NCBI RefSeq assembly: GCF_900113315.1
Contig: NZ_FOZG01000003.1
Span: 186,001-250,000 of the forward strand
Direction of reading: 5' to 3'
DNA length: 64,000 nt
Source: Sphingomonas jatrophae
Lineage (GTDB): Bacteria > Pseudomonadota > Alphaproteobacteria > Sphingomonadales > Sphingomonadaceae
A program made the translations under genes and the position numbers. Numbering within the stretch: the stretch's first letter is position 1; each line of letters opens with the position of its first letter. The notes under the pieces were generated by a model that saw only the letters and a program-made list of their open reading frames with translations, did not search any database and was not told where the DNA came from. This document shows positions 55,459 to 63,607 of the stretch, one piece after another.

Positions 55459-56809
55459 CCTGAAGCCCGGCGAGCATCGCTGCCCCGGCCCGAGCACGCG
55501 CGACATCATCCTGGCGGACCGGCAGAAGGTGCCGGACGCGCTGATCACCGAATCTCCTGCCTTTCTCGGCGACGGCGACATTCCCTATGAGCGCTATTAC
55601 TCGCAGGCCTTCTTCGACCTCGAGATGAAGAAGCTCTGGCCGAAGGTGTGGCAATGGGCATGCCGCGTCGAGGATATAAGCGAGCCGGGCGATTACATCA
55701 CCTATGAGGTCGGGCCCCATTCGCTGATCGTCATGCGCGGACAGGACGATCGCATCCGCGCCTTCCACAATGCCTGTCTCCACCGCGGCACGCAGCTGCG
55801 CCGCCCGGGTGACGCGGGATGGACGCCGGAGCTGCGCTGCCCTTATCACGGCTGGACGTGGACGACCGAGGGCACGCTCAAGTCGATCCCGTGCCGCTGG
55901 GATTTCCCGCATGTCGACAATGCCGCTTACGGCCTGCCCGAGGCGAAGGTCGGCACGTGGGGCGGCTTCGTCTTCATCAACATGGACGAGGATGCCGAGC
56001 CGCTCGAACAATTCCTCGGCGTGATGCCCGATCATCTTCGCGACGGCTGGGATCTCGGCCGCCGCGCGGTGGCGGTGCATGTGCAGAAGGAACTGAACAC
56101 CAACTGGAAGGCCGCGCAGGAGGCGTTCCTCGAGGCCTATCACGTGGTCGAGACGCACGCGCAGAACCTGCCCTTTGCGGGCGATGCCAATGCGCAATAT
56201 GACGTGTTCGGCGATCACGTCTCCCGCTTCGTCCACACGCACGGTGTGCCGAGCCCGCATTACGCGCATCCGCAGACCGAGCAGGAGATTGCCGAGAAGA
56301 TGCATCTGCCGCCCGGCACGATCGTGCCCGAGGGCCGCACCGCGCGCTCGGTGGCCGCGGACTGGCGACGCACCAATCTCGGCAGCAAGTGGGGTCTCGA
56401 TCTCAGCGCCTATTCGGACAGCGAGATGCTCGATTCGATCGAGTATCACCTGTTCCCGAACATGTGCGTCTTTCCGGGCGTATCGCTGCCGATGGTCTAT
56501 CGCTTTCGCCCGATCGGCATGGATCCGGGCCGCACGCTGTTCGATCTGCTGTTCCTGCGGCCACTGAAGGACGGCGAGGAGCATCCCGAGCCAGTCGAGC
56601 CGGTGCGCATCGCGCACGACCAGAGCTATGGCGACGCACCGGGGATCGAGCGCTGGCTGGGTGCGACCTTCGACCAGGATACGGACAACCTCGCCCGCCA
56701 GTATCGCGGCTTCCAGTCGTCGAAGAAGCGCGGCGAGACGCTGGGCAATTACCAGGAGTCGCGCATCCGCCACCTGCATCAGGTGCTGGACGCCTATCTG
56801 GCGCGCTGA
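55451..56809 (+). CDS. Rieske non-heme iron oxygenase alpha subunit, copy 1
   Basis: The 452-residue protein has a Rieske [2Fe-2S] site (Cys109, His111 in CLHRG; Cys130, His133 in CPYHGW) and a mononuclear iron site in EAYHVVETH (Glu228 as bridging acid, His231, His236). It should hydroxylate or dihydroxylate a cyclic substrate with O2 and electrons from a ferredoxin/reductase not found here. Glu rather than Asp before the first His is seen in many alpha-only oxygenases. The ATG overlaps the SnoaL-like copy 2 stop. A quinone oxidoreductase gene lies convergently downstream. Confidence 0.93.
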   Translation: MSDLKPGEHRCPGPSTRDIILADRQKVPDALITESPAFLGDGDIPYERYYSQAFFDLEMKKLWPKVWQWACRVEDISEPGDYITYEVGPHSLIVMRGQDDRIRAFHNACLHRGTQLRRPGDAGWTPELRCPYHGWTWTTEGTLKSIPCRWDFPHVDNAAYGLPEAKVGTWGGFVFINMDEDAEPLEQFLGVMPDHLRDGWDLGRRAVAVHVQKELNTNWKAAQEAFLEAYHVVETHAQNLPFAGDANAQYDVFGDHVSRFVHTHGVPSPHYAHPQTEQEIAEKMHLPPGTIVPEGRTARSVAADWRRTNLGSKWGLDLSAYSDSEMLDSIEYHLFPNMCVFPGVSLPMVYRFRPIGMDPGRTLFDLLFLRPLKDGEEHPEPVEPVRIAHDQSYGDAPGIERWLGATFDQDTDNLARQYRGFQSSKKRGETLGNYQESRIRHLHQVLDAYLAR

Positions 56810-56839
56810 TCCGGGAGGATCGGCGCGCCAGGCGCTTGG

Positions 56840-57811
56840 TCAGGGGATCAGCACGACCTTGCCGAACTGGTTGCCGTCCTCCAGCCAGCGGTGGGCGGCA
56901 CCGGCCTCCTCCAGCCCGAAGCGCCGATCGATCGGCAGGCGGATCTGGCCGGAGGTGAACCATGGCCATGCCGCATCGGCAATGGCCGCAGTCAGGCGCG
57001 CTTTCTCGTCCGCGGGCCGGCCGCGCAGTGTTGATGCCGTGAGCGTCAGGCGCTTGAACATCAGCTTGACCAGATCGGTCTCGACGATGTTGCCGCCCAG
57101 CGTCGCGATCTGGACCAGTCGCCCGTCCGCGTTGAGCGCCTCGATATTGCGGGCGAAATAGTCGCCGCCGACGATGTCGAGCACGAGGTCGACGCCGCCC
57201 GCGGCGCGGGCCGTCCCGGCGAAATCCTCTGCGGTCACGTCGATTGCGAGGTCGGCACCGAGCGCCTTTGCCCGCGCTGCCTTGTCTCCGCCGCGGGCCG
57301 TTGCGATCACGCGGGCGCCTGCGGCCTTCGCCATGAGAATCGCGGTCGTGCCGATGCCGCTATTCGCGCCGTGGATCAGCGCCGTCTCGCCCGCGCTCAG
57401 CCGACCGCGTTCGAACAGGTTGGTGAAGACAGTGAAGACGGTTTCCGGCAAAGACCCTGCCTCGATCAGGTCCATGCCCTCGGGCACCGGCAGCGCATGC
57501 CGCGCATCCACGACGGCATATTCGGCATAACCGCCGCCCGGCAGCAGAGCCGCGACGCGGTCACCCGTGCGCCAGCGGCTGACCCCCTCGCCCACCGCCT
57601 CGACGGTGCCTGCGACCTCGAGCCCCATGACCTCCGATGCGCCCGGCGGTGGGGGATAATTGCCCTCGCGCTGGCCGATGTCGGGGCGATTGACGCCTGC
57701 CGCCGCGACCCGGATCAGGATCTCGCCGGGTTTCGGCTCAGGCGTGGCCGCCTCGCCGACGAACAGGTCTGCCGCCGTTCCCTTGCCGCCGCGTATCTGA
57801 ACAGCCCGCAT
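56840..57811 (-). CDS. NAD(P)H quinone oxidoreductase, zinc-less medium-chain dehydrogenase type
   Basis: The 323-residue protein is an MDR enzyme of the quinone oxidoreductase/PIG3 type. It has VAAAGVNRPDIGQREGNYPPPPG, GLEVAGTVEAVG, the cofactor motif HGANSGIGTTAI and VLDIVGGDYF. Zinc-ligand residues of alcohol dehydrogenases are absent. It reduces quinones or alpha,beta-unsaturated ketones with NAD(P)H. The ATG at 57811 has GAGAGGG about 3-4 bases upstream. It is divergent from the second Rieske gene with a dyad in the gap. Confidence 0.9.
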   Translation of the reverse strand: MRAVQIRGGKGTAADLFVGEAATPEPKPGEILIRVAAAGVNRPDIGQREGNYPPPPGASEVMGLEVAGTVEAVGEGVSRWRTGDRVAALLPGGGYAEYAVVDARHALPVPEGMDLIEAGSLPETVFTVFTNLFERGRLSAGETALIHGANSGIGTTAILMAKAAGARVIATARGGDKAARAKALGADLAIDVTAEDFAGTARAAGGVDLVLDIVGGDYFARNIEALNADGRLVQIATLGGNIVETDLVKLMFKRLTLTASTLRGRPADEKARLTAAIADAAWPWFTSGQIRLPIDRRFGLEEAGAAHRWLEDGNQFGKVVLIP

Positions 57812-57871
57812 AACCCTCTCCCAGCCAAATCCGTCCATCGCCTCTGCCCTGCCCGTTCAGCAGAATCAAAA

Positions 57872-57885
57872 ACAATCAAGATTGT
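57872..57885. promoter_or_regulatory. Dyad upstream of the second Rieske operon
   Basis: ACAATC-AA-GATTGT is a perfect 6+2+6 inverted repeat in an A/T-rich patch of an otherwise GC-rich gap. It is 61 bases upstream of the quinone oxidoreductase start and 60 bases upstream of the Rieske start. It may control both genes. Confidence 0.45.
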
Positions 57886-57945
57886 CTTTAATTTGTCGGT
57901 CTGCCATGATGCCATCATCAGAGCCCGTCAGAACGGGAGAGGACA

Positions 57946-59322
57946 ATGAATTACGATCCCCGCGCGCCGCGCGTGCCCGAGCAGCCCGATGGGGCGCCCA
58001 CCACCACGTGGGACAGCCTGGCCGCCGCGGACAGCCGACCCCTGCCGCAGTTCCTGCTGGATCATGCGCAGGAAGATATGGGCAATGCTCCGCTCGATGT
58101 GGCGCGCTACACCGATGAGGCCTTCTTCCGCGCCGAGTGCGAGAAGATGTGGCCGAACGTGTGGCAATTCGTCGCGCGGCAGGAGGAGATGCCCGAGCCC
58201 GGCGATTACGTCCTCTACGAGAATGCCGGCCGCTCCTTCCTTGTCACGCGGCAGGCGGATGGATCGGTCCGTGCCTTCCACAATGTCTGCCTGCATCGCG
58301 GGCGCAAGCTGCGGACATCGAGCGGCTATGCCGACGACTTCCAGTGCCCCTATCATGGCTTCACCTGGAAGACGGACGGCACACTGAAGCAGATCCCCTG
58401 CCGCTGGGACTTCCCGCATCTCGACAATGTCGACCTGTCGCTGCCGGAGGCCCAGGCGGGCGAATGGGCGGGCTATATCTTCATCAAGGAGTCAGAGGGC
58501 GGCCCGACGCTGGCCGAGTATCTGGCGCCCCTGCCCGAGCAGTTCGATCGCTGGTCGCACGACCGCGCCTACACCACCGCATGGGTGGCGAAGGTCATTC
58601 CCGCCAACTGGAAGGCGTGCGCCGAAGCGTTCATGGAGGCGTTCCACGTCTCCACCACGCACCCGCAGATCATGGGGTTCACCGGCGACGTCAATTCCAA
58701 GTACAACCTCTATGGCGATCATGTGAACATCGCCATCACGCCGTTCGGCGTCCTCTCCCCCACGCTCGGGGTGTCGGACAACGAACAGGAGATCATCAAC
58801 AATTTCCTGAAATATAATGGTCGCGTCGTGACCCCCGGCACCACCATCGACGTGCCCGAGGGCCGCACCGCCCGCGCCACGATGGGCGAGTTCAACCGCC
58901 GCCGCTTCGCCGACCTGTTCGGGCAGGATCTCGATCATGCGAGCGATGCGGAGGTGCAGGACGCCTTCACCTACAACATCTTCCCCAACTTCTCGCCGTG
59001 GGGCGGCTTTCAGCCGACCGTCGTCTATCGCTGGCGGCCCTGGCCCGACGTGCGCCACACGCTGATGGAGGTGCGCCTGCTCGGCCGGCTGAAGCCGGGC
59101 GAGACCGCCCCGGTGCCGACGATGAAGCTGATCGAACCGCACGAGAGCTTCGCCGACCATCTCGGCCAGTTGGGCGTCGTTCTGGAGCAGGACATGGACA
59201 ATCTTCCCCACGTCCAGACCGGCATGGAGGCGTCGAAGACCAAGGCGCTCCATCTCGCCCATTATCAGGAAAGTCGCATCCGGCATTTTCACCGGACGCT
59301 GGACAAATATCTCGCGGGCTGA
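57946..59322 (+). CDS. Rieske non-heme iron oxygenase alpha subunit, copy 2
   Basis: The 458-residue protein has the Rieske site Cys115/His117 (CLHRG) and Cys134/His137 (CPYHGF), and the mononuclear site EAFHVSTTH (Glu231, His234, His239). It is related to copy 1 across its length (shared RW-DFPH and QESRIRHFHRTLDKYL end), yet differs in the substrate-pocket region, so it probably acts on a different position or intermediate. It is followed 35 bases later by SnoaL-like copy 3, with SDR and third Rieske genes beyond, on one transcript. Confidence 0.93.
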   Translation: MNYDPRAPRVPEQPDGAPTTTWDSLAAADSRPLPQFLLDHAQEDMGNAPLDVARYTDEAFFRAECEKMWPNVWQFVARQEEMPEPGDYVLYENAGRSFLVTRQADGSVRAFHNVCLHRGRKLRTSSGYADDFQCPYHGFTWKTDGTLKQIPCRWDFPHLDNVDLSLPEAQAGEWAGYIFIKESEGGPTLAEYLAPLPEQFDRWSHDRAYTTAWVAKVIPANWKACAEAFMEAFHVSTTHPQIMGFTGDVNSKYNLYGDHVNIAITPFGVLSPTLGVSDNEQEIINNFLKYNGRVVTPGTTIDVPEGRTARATMGEFNRRRFADLFGQDLDHASDAEVQDAFTYNIFPNFSPWGGFQPTVVYRWRPWPDVRHTLMEVRLLGRLKPGETAPVPTMKLIEPHESFADHLGQLGVVLEQDMDNLPHVQTGMEASKTKALHLAHYQESRIRHFHRTLDKYLAG

Positions 59323-59357
59323 CGGCGCTGTCCGTTACTGCGAAGAAGGAGAGACGC

Positions 59358-59894
59358 GTGGACGCTGATATCCGCATCCTGCTCGACAAGCAGGCATGCA
59401 CCGAATTGGTCTACCGCTTCGCCCGCGGGCTCGACCGCTGCGACGAGGCTGTCCTCCGCTCGGTCTTTCACCCCGACGGCACGGACGACCACGGTTACTT
59501 CAAGGGCGATGCGAATGCGTTCATCGCGTGGGTGCTGCCGCTGCTGCGTACGATGGAGCGGACGCAGCACGTCATCGGCAACGTGCTTGTCGAGGTCTCC
59601 GGCGACGAGGCGTGGTCCGAAAGCTATTTCGTCGCCTATCACGACGTGACCGACGCGGCCGGGCAGGCGCTGCGCACGACGGTCGCCGGCCGCTATCTCG
59701 ACCGGTTCGAGCGGCGCGGCGACGAATGGCGGATCGCGCACCGCGAGTTCGTCTCGGATTGGAGCGCGTCGGATCCGCGCAGCGACATGTGGGATCGGGC
59801 CGCGGGTGGTGATCGCCGCTATGGCCAGCGCGCCCCGCACGATCCGCTCTACGCGCAGGGCTTTTCCGCCGCAGGTCAGGCGGTGGCGGCATGA
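59358..59894 (+). CDS. SnoaL-like (NTF2-fold) protein, copy 3
   Basis: The 178-residue protein matches copies 1 and 2: LVYRFARGLDRCDEAVLRSVFHPDG, MERTQHVIGNVLVEV, and GRYLDRFERRGDEWRIAHREFVSDW. MERTQH is shared with copy 1, and a His-Asp pair in the pocket is possible. The start is a GTG at 59358 with AAGGAG upstream. Its stop overlaps the next SDR start (ATGA). Confidence 0.85.
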   Translation: MDADIRILLDKQACTELVYRFARGLDRCDEAVLRSVFHPDGTDDHGYFKGDANAFIAWVLPLLRTMERTQHVIGNVLVEVSGDEAWSESYFVAYHDVTDAAGQALRTTVAGRYLDRFERRGDEWRIAHREFVSDWSASDPRSDMWDRAAGGDRRYGQRAPHDPLYAQGFSAAGQAVAA

Positions 59895-60652
59895 GGCTCC
59901 AGGGCAAGCGCGCGCTGCTCGCCGGCGCCTCCACCGCCGATGGCATGGGGGCGGCAATCGCCCGCCGCTTCGTGGCGGAAGGCGCGCAGGTGGTCCTTGG
60001 CGGCCGCAATGCGGAGAAGACCGCGGCCGCGGGCGCGGCGCTCGGACTGCCGACGGTGCAGCTCGACATCACCGACGAAGCCTCCCTGGCTGCCGGCGTG
60101 AAGGCCGCCGCCCAGGCGCTCGGCGGGCTCGACATCGCGATCAACCTCGCCGGGGTGAACCACTCTTCCTTGATCGCGGACGAGACCTATGAAGGTTTGC
60201 TAGAGCAGGCCAAGCTGCACTTCGTCGGCACGTCCCTGTTCATTCGCGACGTCGCCGCGGCGATGACGAACGGCGGATCGATCATCACCATTTCGTCGCT
60301 GACGGTCGAGCTGACCGGCCCGCGCTTCGCCGCTTATGCCGGCAGCAAGGCCGCCGCCGACAAGGTGGTGCGGGTGGCTGCGGTCGAATATGGCGAGCGC
60401 GGCATCCGGGTGAACTCGCTCGCACCCGGCCTGACGCGCACGCGGATGACAGGCGCCTATTTCGAGAACCCGGCGCTGCGCGAGGCCTTCGAGCGCGAGA
60501 CGCCGACGGGGCATCTGGCCGAGCCGGAGGATGTCGCGGCAGCCGCGCTGTGGCTAGCCAGCGACGAATGCACCGCGACGGGCGATCTCGTCCGTGTCAG
60601 CGGCGGCATGCACCTGCGCCGCCTTCCCACCCCTCGCGACTTCGCATCCTGA
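59891..60652 (+). CDS. Short-chain dehydrogenase/reductase
   Basis: The 253-residue SDR has the cofactor region AGASTADGMGAAIA (an insertion compared with TGxxxGIG), NLAGVNH in the NNAG position, ISSLTVELTG and YAGSKAA for the Tyr-x3-Lys pair. It ends VSGGMHLRRL. The ATG overlaps the stop of SnoaL-like copy 3, and the third Rieske gene starts 13 bases later. It probably oxidises a hydroxyl made by one of the oxygenases. Confidence 0.9.
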   Translation: MRLQGKRALLAGASTADGMGAAIARRFVAEGAQVVLGGRNAEKTAAAGAALGLPTVQLDITDEASLAAGVKAAAQALGGLDIAINLAGVNHSSLIADETYEGLLEQAKLHFVGTSLFIRDVAAAMTNGGSIITISSLTVELTGPRFAAYAGSKAAADKVVRVAAVEYGERGIRVNSLAPGLTRTRMTGAYFENPALREAFERETPTGHLAEPEDVAAAALWLASDECTATGDLVRVSGGMHLRRLPTPRDFAS

Positions 60653-60665
60653 GCCGGAACCACCC

Positions 60666-62009
60666 ATGGGCAAGATCGACATTCAGCCGCACGCAGGACG
60701 CCCCATCGGCGTCGACCTGAGCAAGGCGCCCGAGCCCACGCTCAGCAACAAGCCGATCACGCCCGAGCGCTATTGGGATCGCGACTTCTGGAAGCGCGAG
60801 TGGGAGACCGTCTGGACGCGCACCTGGCAGGTCGCGGCGATGGTCAACCAGTTCACCAAGCCGGGCGACTTCGTCACGCTGGAATTCGGCAGCGAGGTGA
60901 TCCTGGCAGTGATGGGCGAGGATCGCGAGATCCGCTGCTTCTACAACGTCTGCCAGCATCGCGGCATGATGCTGGTGACGCAGGAAGTCGGCAACTCCCG
61001 GCGGCTGACCTGCCCTTATCACGCCTGGTCCTACAATCTCGCCGGCGAGATAAAGACGATCCCGGACGAGCCGGACTTCCCTGCTTCCGCCAACTGCCGA
61101 TCCAAGAACCTTGTGCCGATCAAGACCGGCATCTGGGGCGGCTTCGTCTGGTTCAACATGGACGACGATGCCGAGCCGCTGCGCGACTTCCTCGCCCCCG
61201 TGGCCGATCATCTTGACGCCTACCCGATGGACCAGATGGTCCGCACCCATTGGGTGACGATCGAGGGCGATTTCAACTGGAAGCTGGTTCAGGACAACTT
61301 CAACGAATCCTACCACGTCTTCCATGCTCATCCGCAGCTGAAATATGTTGCCGAATTCTCCTATCTTCACTCGCAGTTCGATCTCTATCCGAGCGGCCAT
61401 GCGCGAATGCTGATGGCCGGCGGCGCACCCAGCCGCACGCTGCGGGGCGGCGAGCCCGAGATCATCCGCCAGATGGGCGAGCATATCCGCTTCTGGGGCC
61501 TCGACCCGGAGGACTTCCGCGGGCGCATGCATGACCTGCGCGAGGCGCTACAACAGCAGAAGCGCAAGCTCGGTGCCGAGAAGGGATATGACTTCTCGAG
61601 CTATGACGACACGATGCTGACCGACAATTGGCATTACACGCTGTTCCCGAACCTGTCCTTCAGCATGAAGCCCGACGGCAATATCTGGCTGCGCGCGCGC
61701 CCGCACCCGACCGATCCGGAGAAGTGCTTCTTCGACATGTGGTATCTGAACCTCTTCCCGGAAGGTCAGACGAGCTACTATTCGCCGACCATGCGCGACT
61801 GGGTCAGCATGGAAACGCCCGCACCGCACCAGAGCGGCAAGGCCGGGGATTACACGATGGGCCCGACGATCGATCAGGACGTCGCCCTGTGGAGTGCGCA
61901 GCAGAAGGCGCTGCATTCGCGCGGCTACAAGCGCGAGGTGCTGGCGGGGCAGGAATCCCGCGTCCGCTATTTCCACGACAATCTGGAGCGGTGGATGGCG
62001 CGCGGGTGA
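60666..62009 (+). CDS. Rieske non-heme iron oxygenase alpha subunit, copy 3
   Basis: The 447-residue protein has the Rieske site Cys96/His98 (CQHRG) and Cys116/His119 (CPYHAW) and the mononuclear site ESYHVFHAH (Glu214, His217, His222). It is clearly more distant from copies 1 and 2 than they are from each other: the start, the CQHRG form and the C-terminal LYLNLFPEGQ region differ. This suggests a separate reaction. The ATG at 60666 is inside the operon. It is convergent with the TetR gene (20-base gap). Confidence 0.93.
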   Translation: MGKIDIQPHAGRPIGVDLSKAPEPTLSNKPITPERYWDRDFWKREWETVWTRTWQVAAMVNQFTKPGDFVTLEFGSEVILAVMGEDREIRCFYNVCQHRGMMLVTQEVGNSRRLTCPYHAWSYNLAGEIKTIPDEPDFPASANCRSKNLVPIKTGIWGGFVWFNMDDDAEPLRDFLAPVADHLDAYPMDQMVRTHWVTIEGDFNWKLVQDNFNESYHVFHAHPQLKYVAEFSYLHSQFDLYPSGHARMLMAGGAPSRTLRGGEPEIIRQMGEHIRFWGLDPEDFRGRMHDLREALQQQKRKLGAEKGYDFSSYDDTMLTDNWHYTLFPNLSFSMKPDGNIWLRARPHPTDPEKCFFDMWYLNLFPEGQTSYYSPTMRDWVSMETPAPHQSGKAGDYTMGPTIDQDVALWSAQQKALHSRGYKREVLAGQESRVRYFHDNLERWMARG

Positions 62010-62029
62010 TTGCGTCGCCGTCCGCCGGA

Positions 62030-62734
62030 TCAGGCGGTGACGGGCAGATCGAGATCGTCGCCGTCGGGCCAGTCGAGCGTGCCCTCCCGTACCTTCAGCA
62101 GCGCGGAGGAGAGGAAGGCCAGCAGCGCACGTTCCATGTCGATGTCGGCCCATACGTCGCGGTTGAGCACCATGCCGCTCATCACCGTCTGCACCAGCCG
62201 GCGCGAGCGGGACAGGAGCGCAGGATCGTCCGCCCATTCGGGAAAGACGCGCTCCAGCTCCTCACGCCACGCCCGGTCGTGCCGACGGGCCTTGGGCACG
62301 AAGGTGGCGCGGAGTTCCTCGTCGGTGCGCGCAGCGACGGTCAGCTCGAGATAGGCGCTATATTCGCGCGACTGGTAGAGCCGCCAGTCGATCAGGATGC
62401 CCGCATTGTCGCGCATCCGCTCCACCTCTGGCAGCTCGCGCACCGAGGTGATGAACTGTTCGAGATGCCGGTAGAAGGCATAGTCGATGACGGAGGCGAT
62501 CAGCTCCTGCTTGGTCGAATAATGGTGCAGCATCGCCCCGCGGGACACGTTCGCCACCTTCGCGATCAGCTGCGTCGTGGTCCGCGCGTAGCCGACGCGG
62601 GCGAGACAATCGACCGCCGCATCGAGGATCGTCACGCGCGTCTCCGCGCTCTTGCGCTGTTGCAGGCCCGCATCGGGCGTCGCCATCCCGGCAGGTTCGA
62701 GCTCGGACAAGGCGGTGCGGATCGCGGCGTTCAT
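62030..62734 (-). CDS. TetR-family transcriptional regulator
   Basis: The 234-residue protein has a TetR DNA-binding domain (ILDAAVDCLARVGYARTTTQ with IAKVANVSRGAMLHHYSTKQELI, about residues 36-82) and a ligand-binding C-terminal part. The start is the ATG at 62734; an upstream in-frame ATG adds 13 residues with no family match. It is divergent from the second ThuA-like gene, and the 65-base gap holds a weak GCCGC-GGC-GCGGC dyad. It is the only regulator found inside the island, so it may control it, with a pathway intermediate as ligand. Confidence 0.9.
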   Translation of the reverse strand: MNAAIRTALSELEPAGMATPDAGLQQRKSAETRVTILDAAVDCLARVGYARTTTQLIAKVANVSRGAMLHHYSTKQELIASVIDYAFYRHLEQFITSVRELPEVERMRDNAGILIDWRLYQSREYSAYLELTVAARTDEELRATFVPKARRHDRAWREELERVFPEWADDPALLSRSRRLVQTVMSGMVLNRDVWADIDMERALLAFLSSALLKVREGTLDWPDGDDLDLPVTA

Positions 62735-62799
62735 GGCCCGGCCTATCCCGCCGCGGCGCGGCAAGGCAAGCAATGAAGACTGTTTTCGGGAGTAACCAC

Positions 62800-63555
62800 G
62801 TGGACATGGACAAGCGCCGGATCGACTGCGTCCTGATCGCCGGCGGCAAGTGGCACGACATCGACTTTGCCCGGCTGGAACTGCTCAAGCTACTGGCCGA
62901 GGACCAGCGCGTGCGGGTGCGCGTGTTCGAGGATTATGAGGCGATCGACGCGATCGAGGCGGCGGACATCCTCGTCAGCTATACGTGCGACGTGATCCCG
63001 TCGCTGGCGGTGCAGGAGCGGCTGCGTGCTTATCTGGCGGGCGGCAGAAGGTGGCTGGCGCTGCATGGCTGCAACTCGGTGCTGCGCTTCCTGGAGAACG
63101 GCAAGGTGGATGCGCCGGACTGGGCGCCGCACTTCATGGAGACGCTGGGCACGGCCTTTGTCGCGCATCCGCCGGTGGGGCCGTTCCGGGTGGAGGTGAC
63201 GCAGCCGGATCATCCGCTGGTCGCGGGCATCGAGCCGTTCGAGCCGGAGGATGACGAGCTGTATCTGTCGCGTCCGACGGCGGAGATCGAGACGCTGCTG
63301 CATGTCGATTTCGAGGGTGAGGCGCCGGCCTTTGTTGCGGACCAGTGGAGCGCGAGGCGGCATCCGCTCATGTACCTGCGGCGTTGGGGCGACGGCGCGA
63401 TCCTGTACAATGCGCTGGGGCATTGCCGCGGGCATCTGGACATGCAGCCGAAGGTCGAGTGGTTCCCGAAGGTGCAGCGGGGCGCGTGGCGGTGCCCGGA
63501 ATATTACGAACTGCTGCGGCGCGGGATCGCCTGGACCAAGGCGGGCCTAAGGTGA
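62800..63555 (+). CDS. ThuA-like protein, copy 2
   Basis: The product of about 251 residues resembles ThuA-like amidotransferase-fold proteins: DCVLIAGGKWHDIDFARLELL, YEAIDAIEAADILVSYTCDV, YLAGGRRWLALHGCNS, AHPPVGPFRVEVTQPDHPLVAGIEPF, DELYLSRP and ILYNALGHCRGHLD. The start is taken as GTG 62800, with GGGAG 7 bases upstream. An ATG at 62773 (with AAGG upstream) is also in frame. It shares the HHAL/HGCN and DELYL marks with copy 1 but little else. The reaction is unknown. Confidence 0.82.
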   Translation: MDMDKRRIDCVLIAGGKWHDIDFARLELLKLLAEDQRVRVRVFEDYEAIDAIEAADILVSYTCDVIPSLAVQERLRAYLAGGRRWLALHGCNSVLRFLENGKVDAPDWAPHFMETLGTAFVAHPPVGPFRVEVTQPDHPLVAGIEPFEPEDDELYLSRPTAEIETLLHVDFEGEAPAFVADQWSARRHPLMYLRRWGDGAILYNALGHCRGHLDMQPKVEWFPKVQRGAWRCPEYYELLRRGIAWTKAGLR

Positions 63556-63570
63556 CGAAGTTGACACTCA

Positions 63571-63594
63571 GGCGCCCTATTCCGACAGGGCGCC
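63571..63594. terminator. Hairpin between ThuA-like copy 2 and acyl-CoA synthetase
   Basis: GGCGCCCT (63571-63578) and AGGGCGCC (63587-63594) form a perfect 8-base stem with an 8-base loop, placed between two convergent genes. A T tract is weak on both sides, so a bidirectional terminator is plausible but not certain. Confidence 0.45.
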
Positions 63595-63607
63595 CTACAT
63601 GGCCTAA

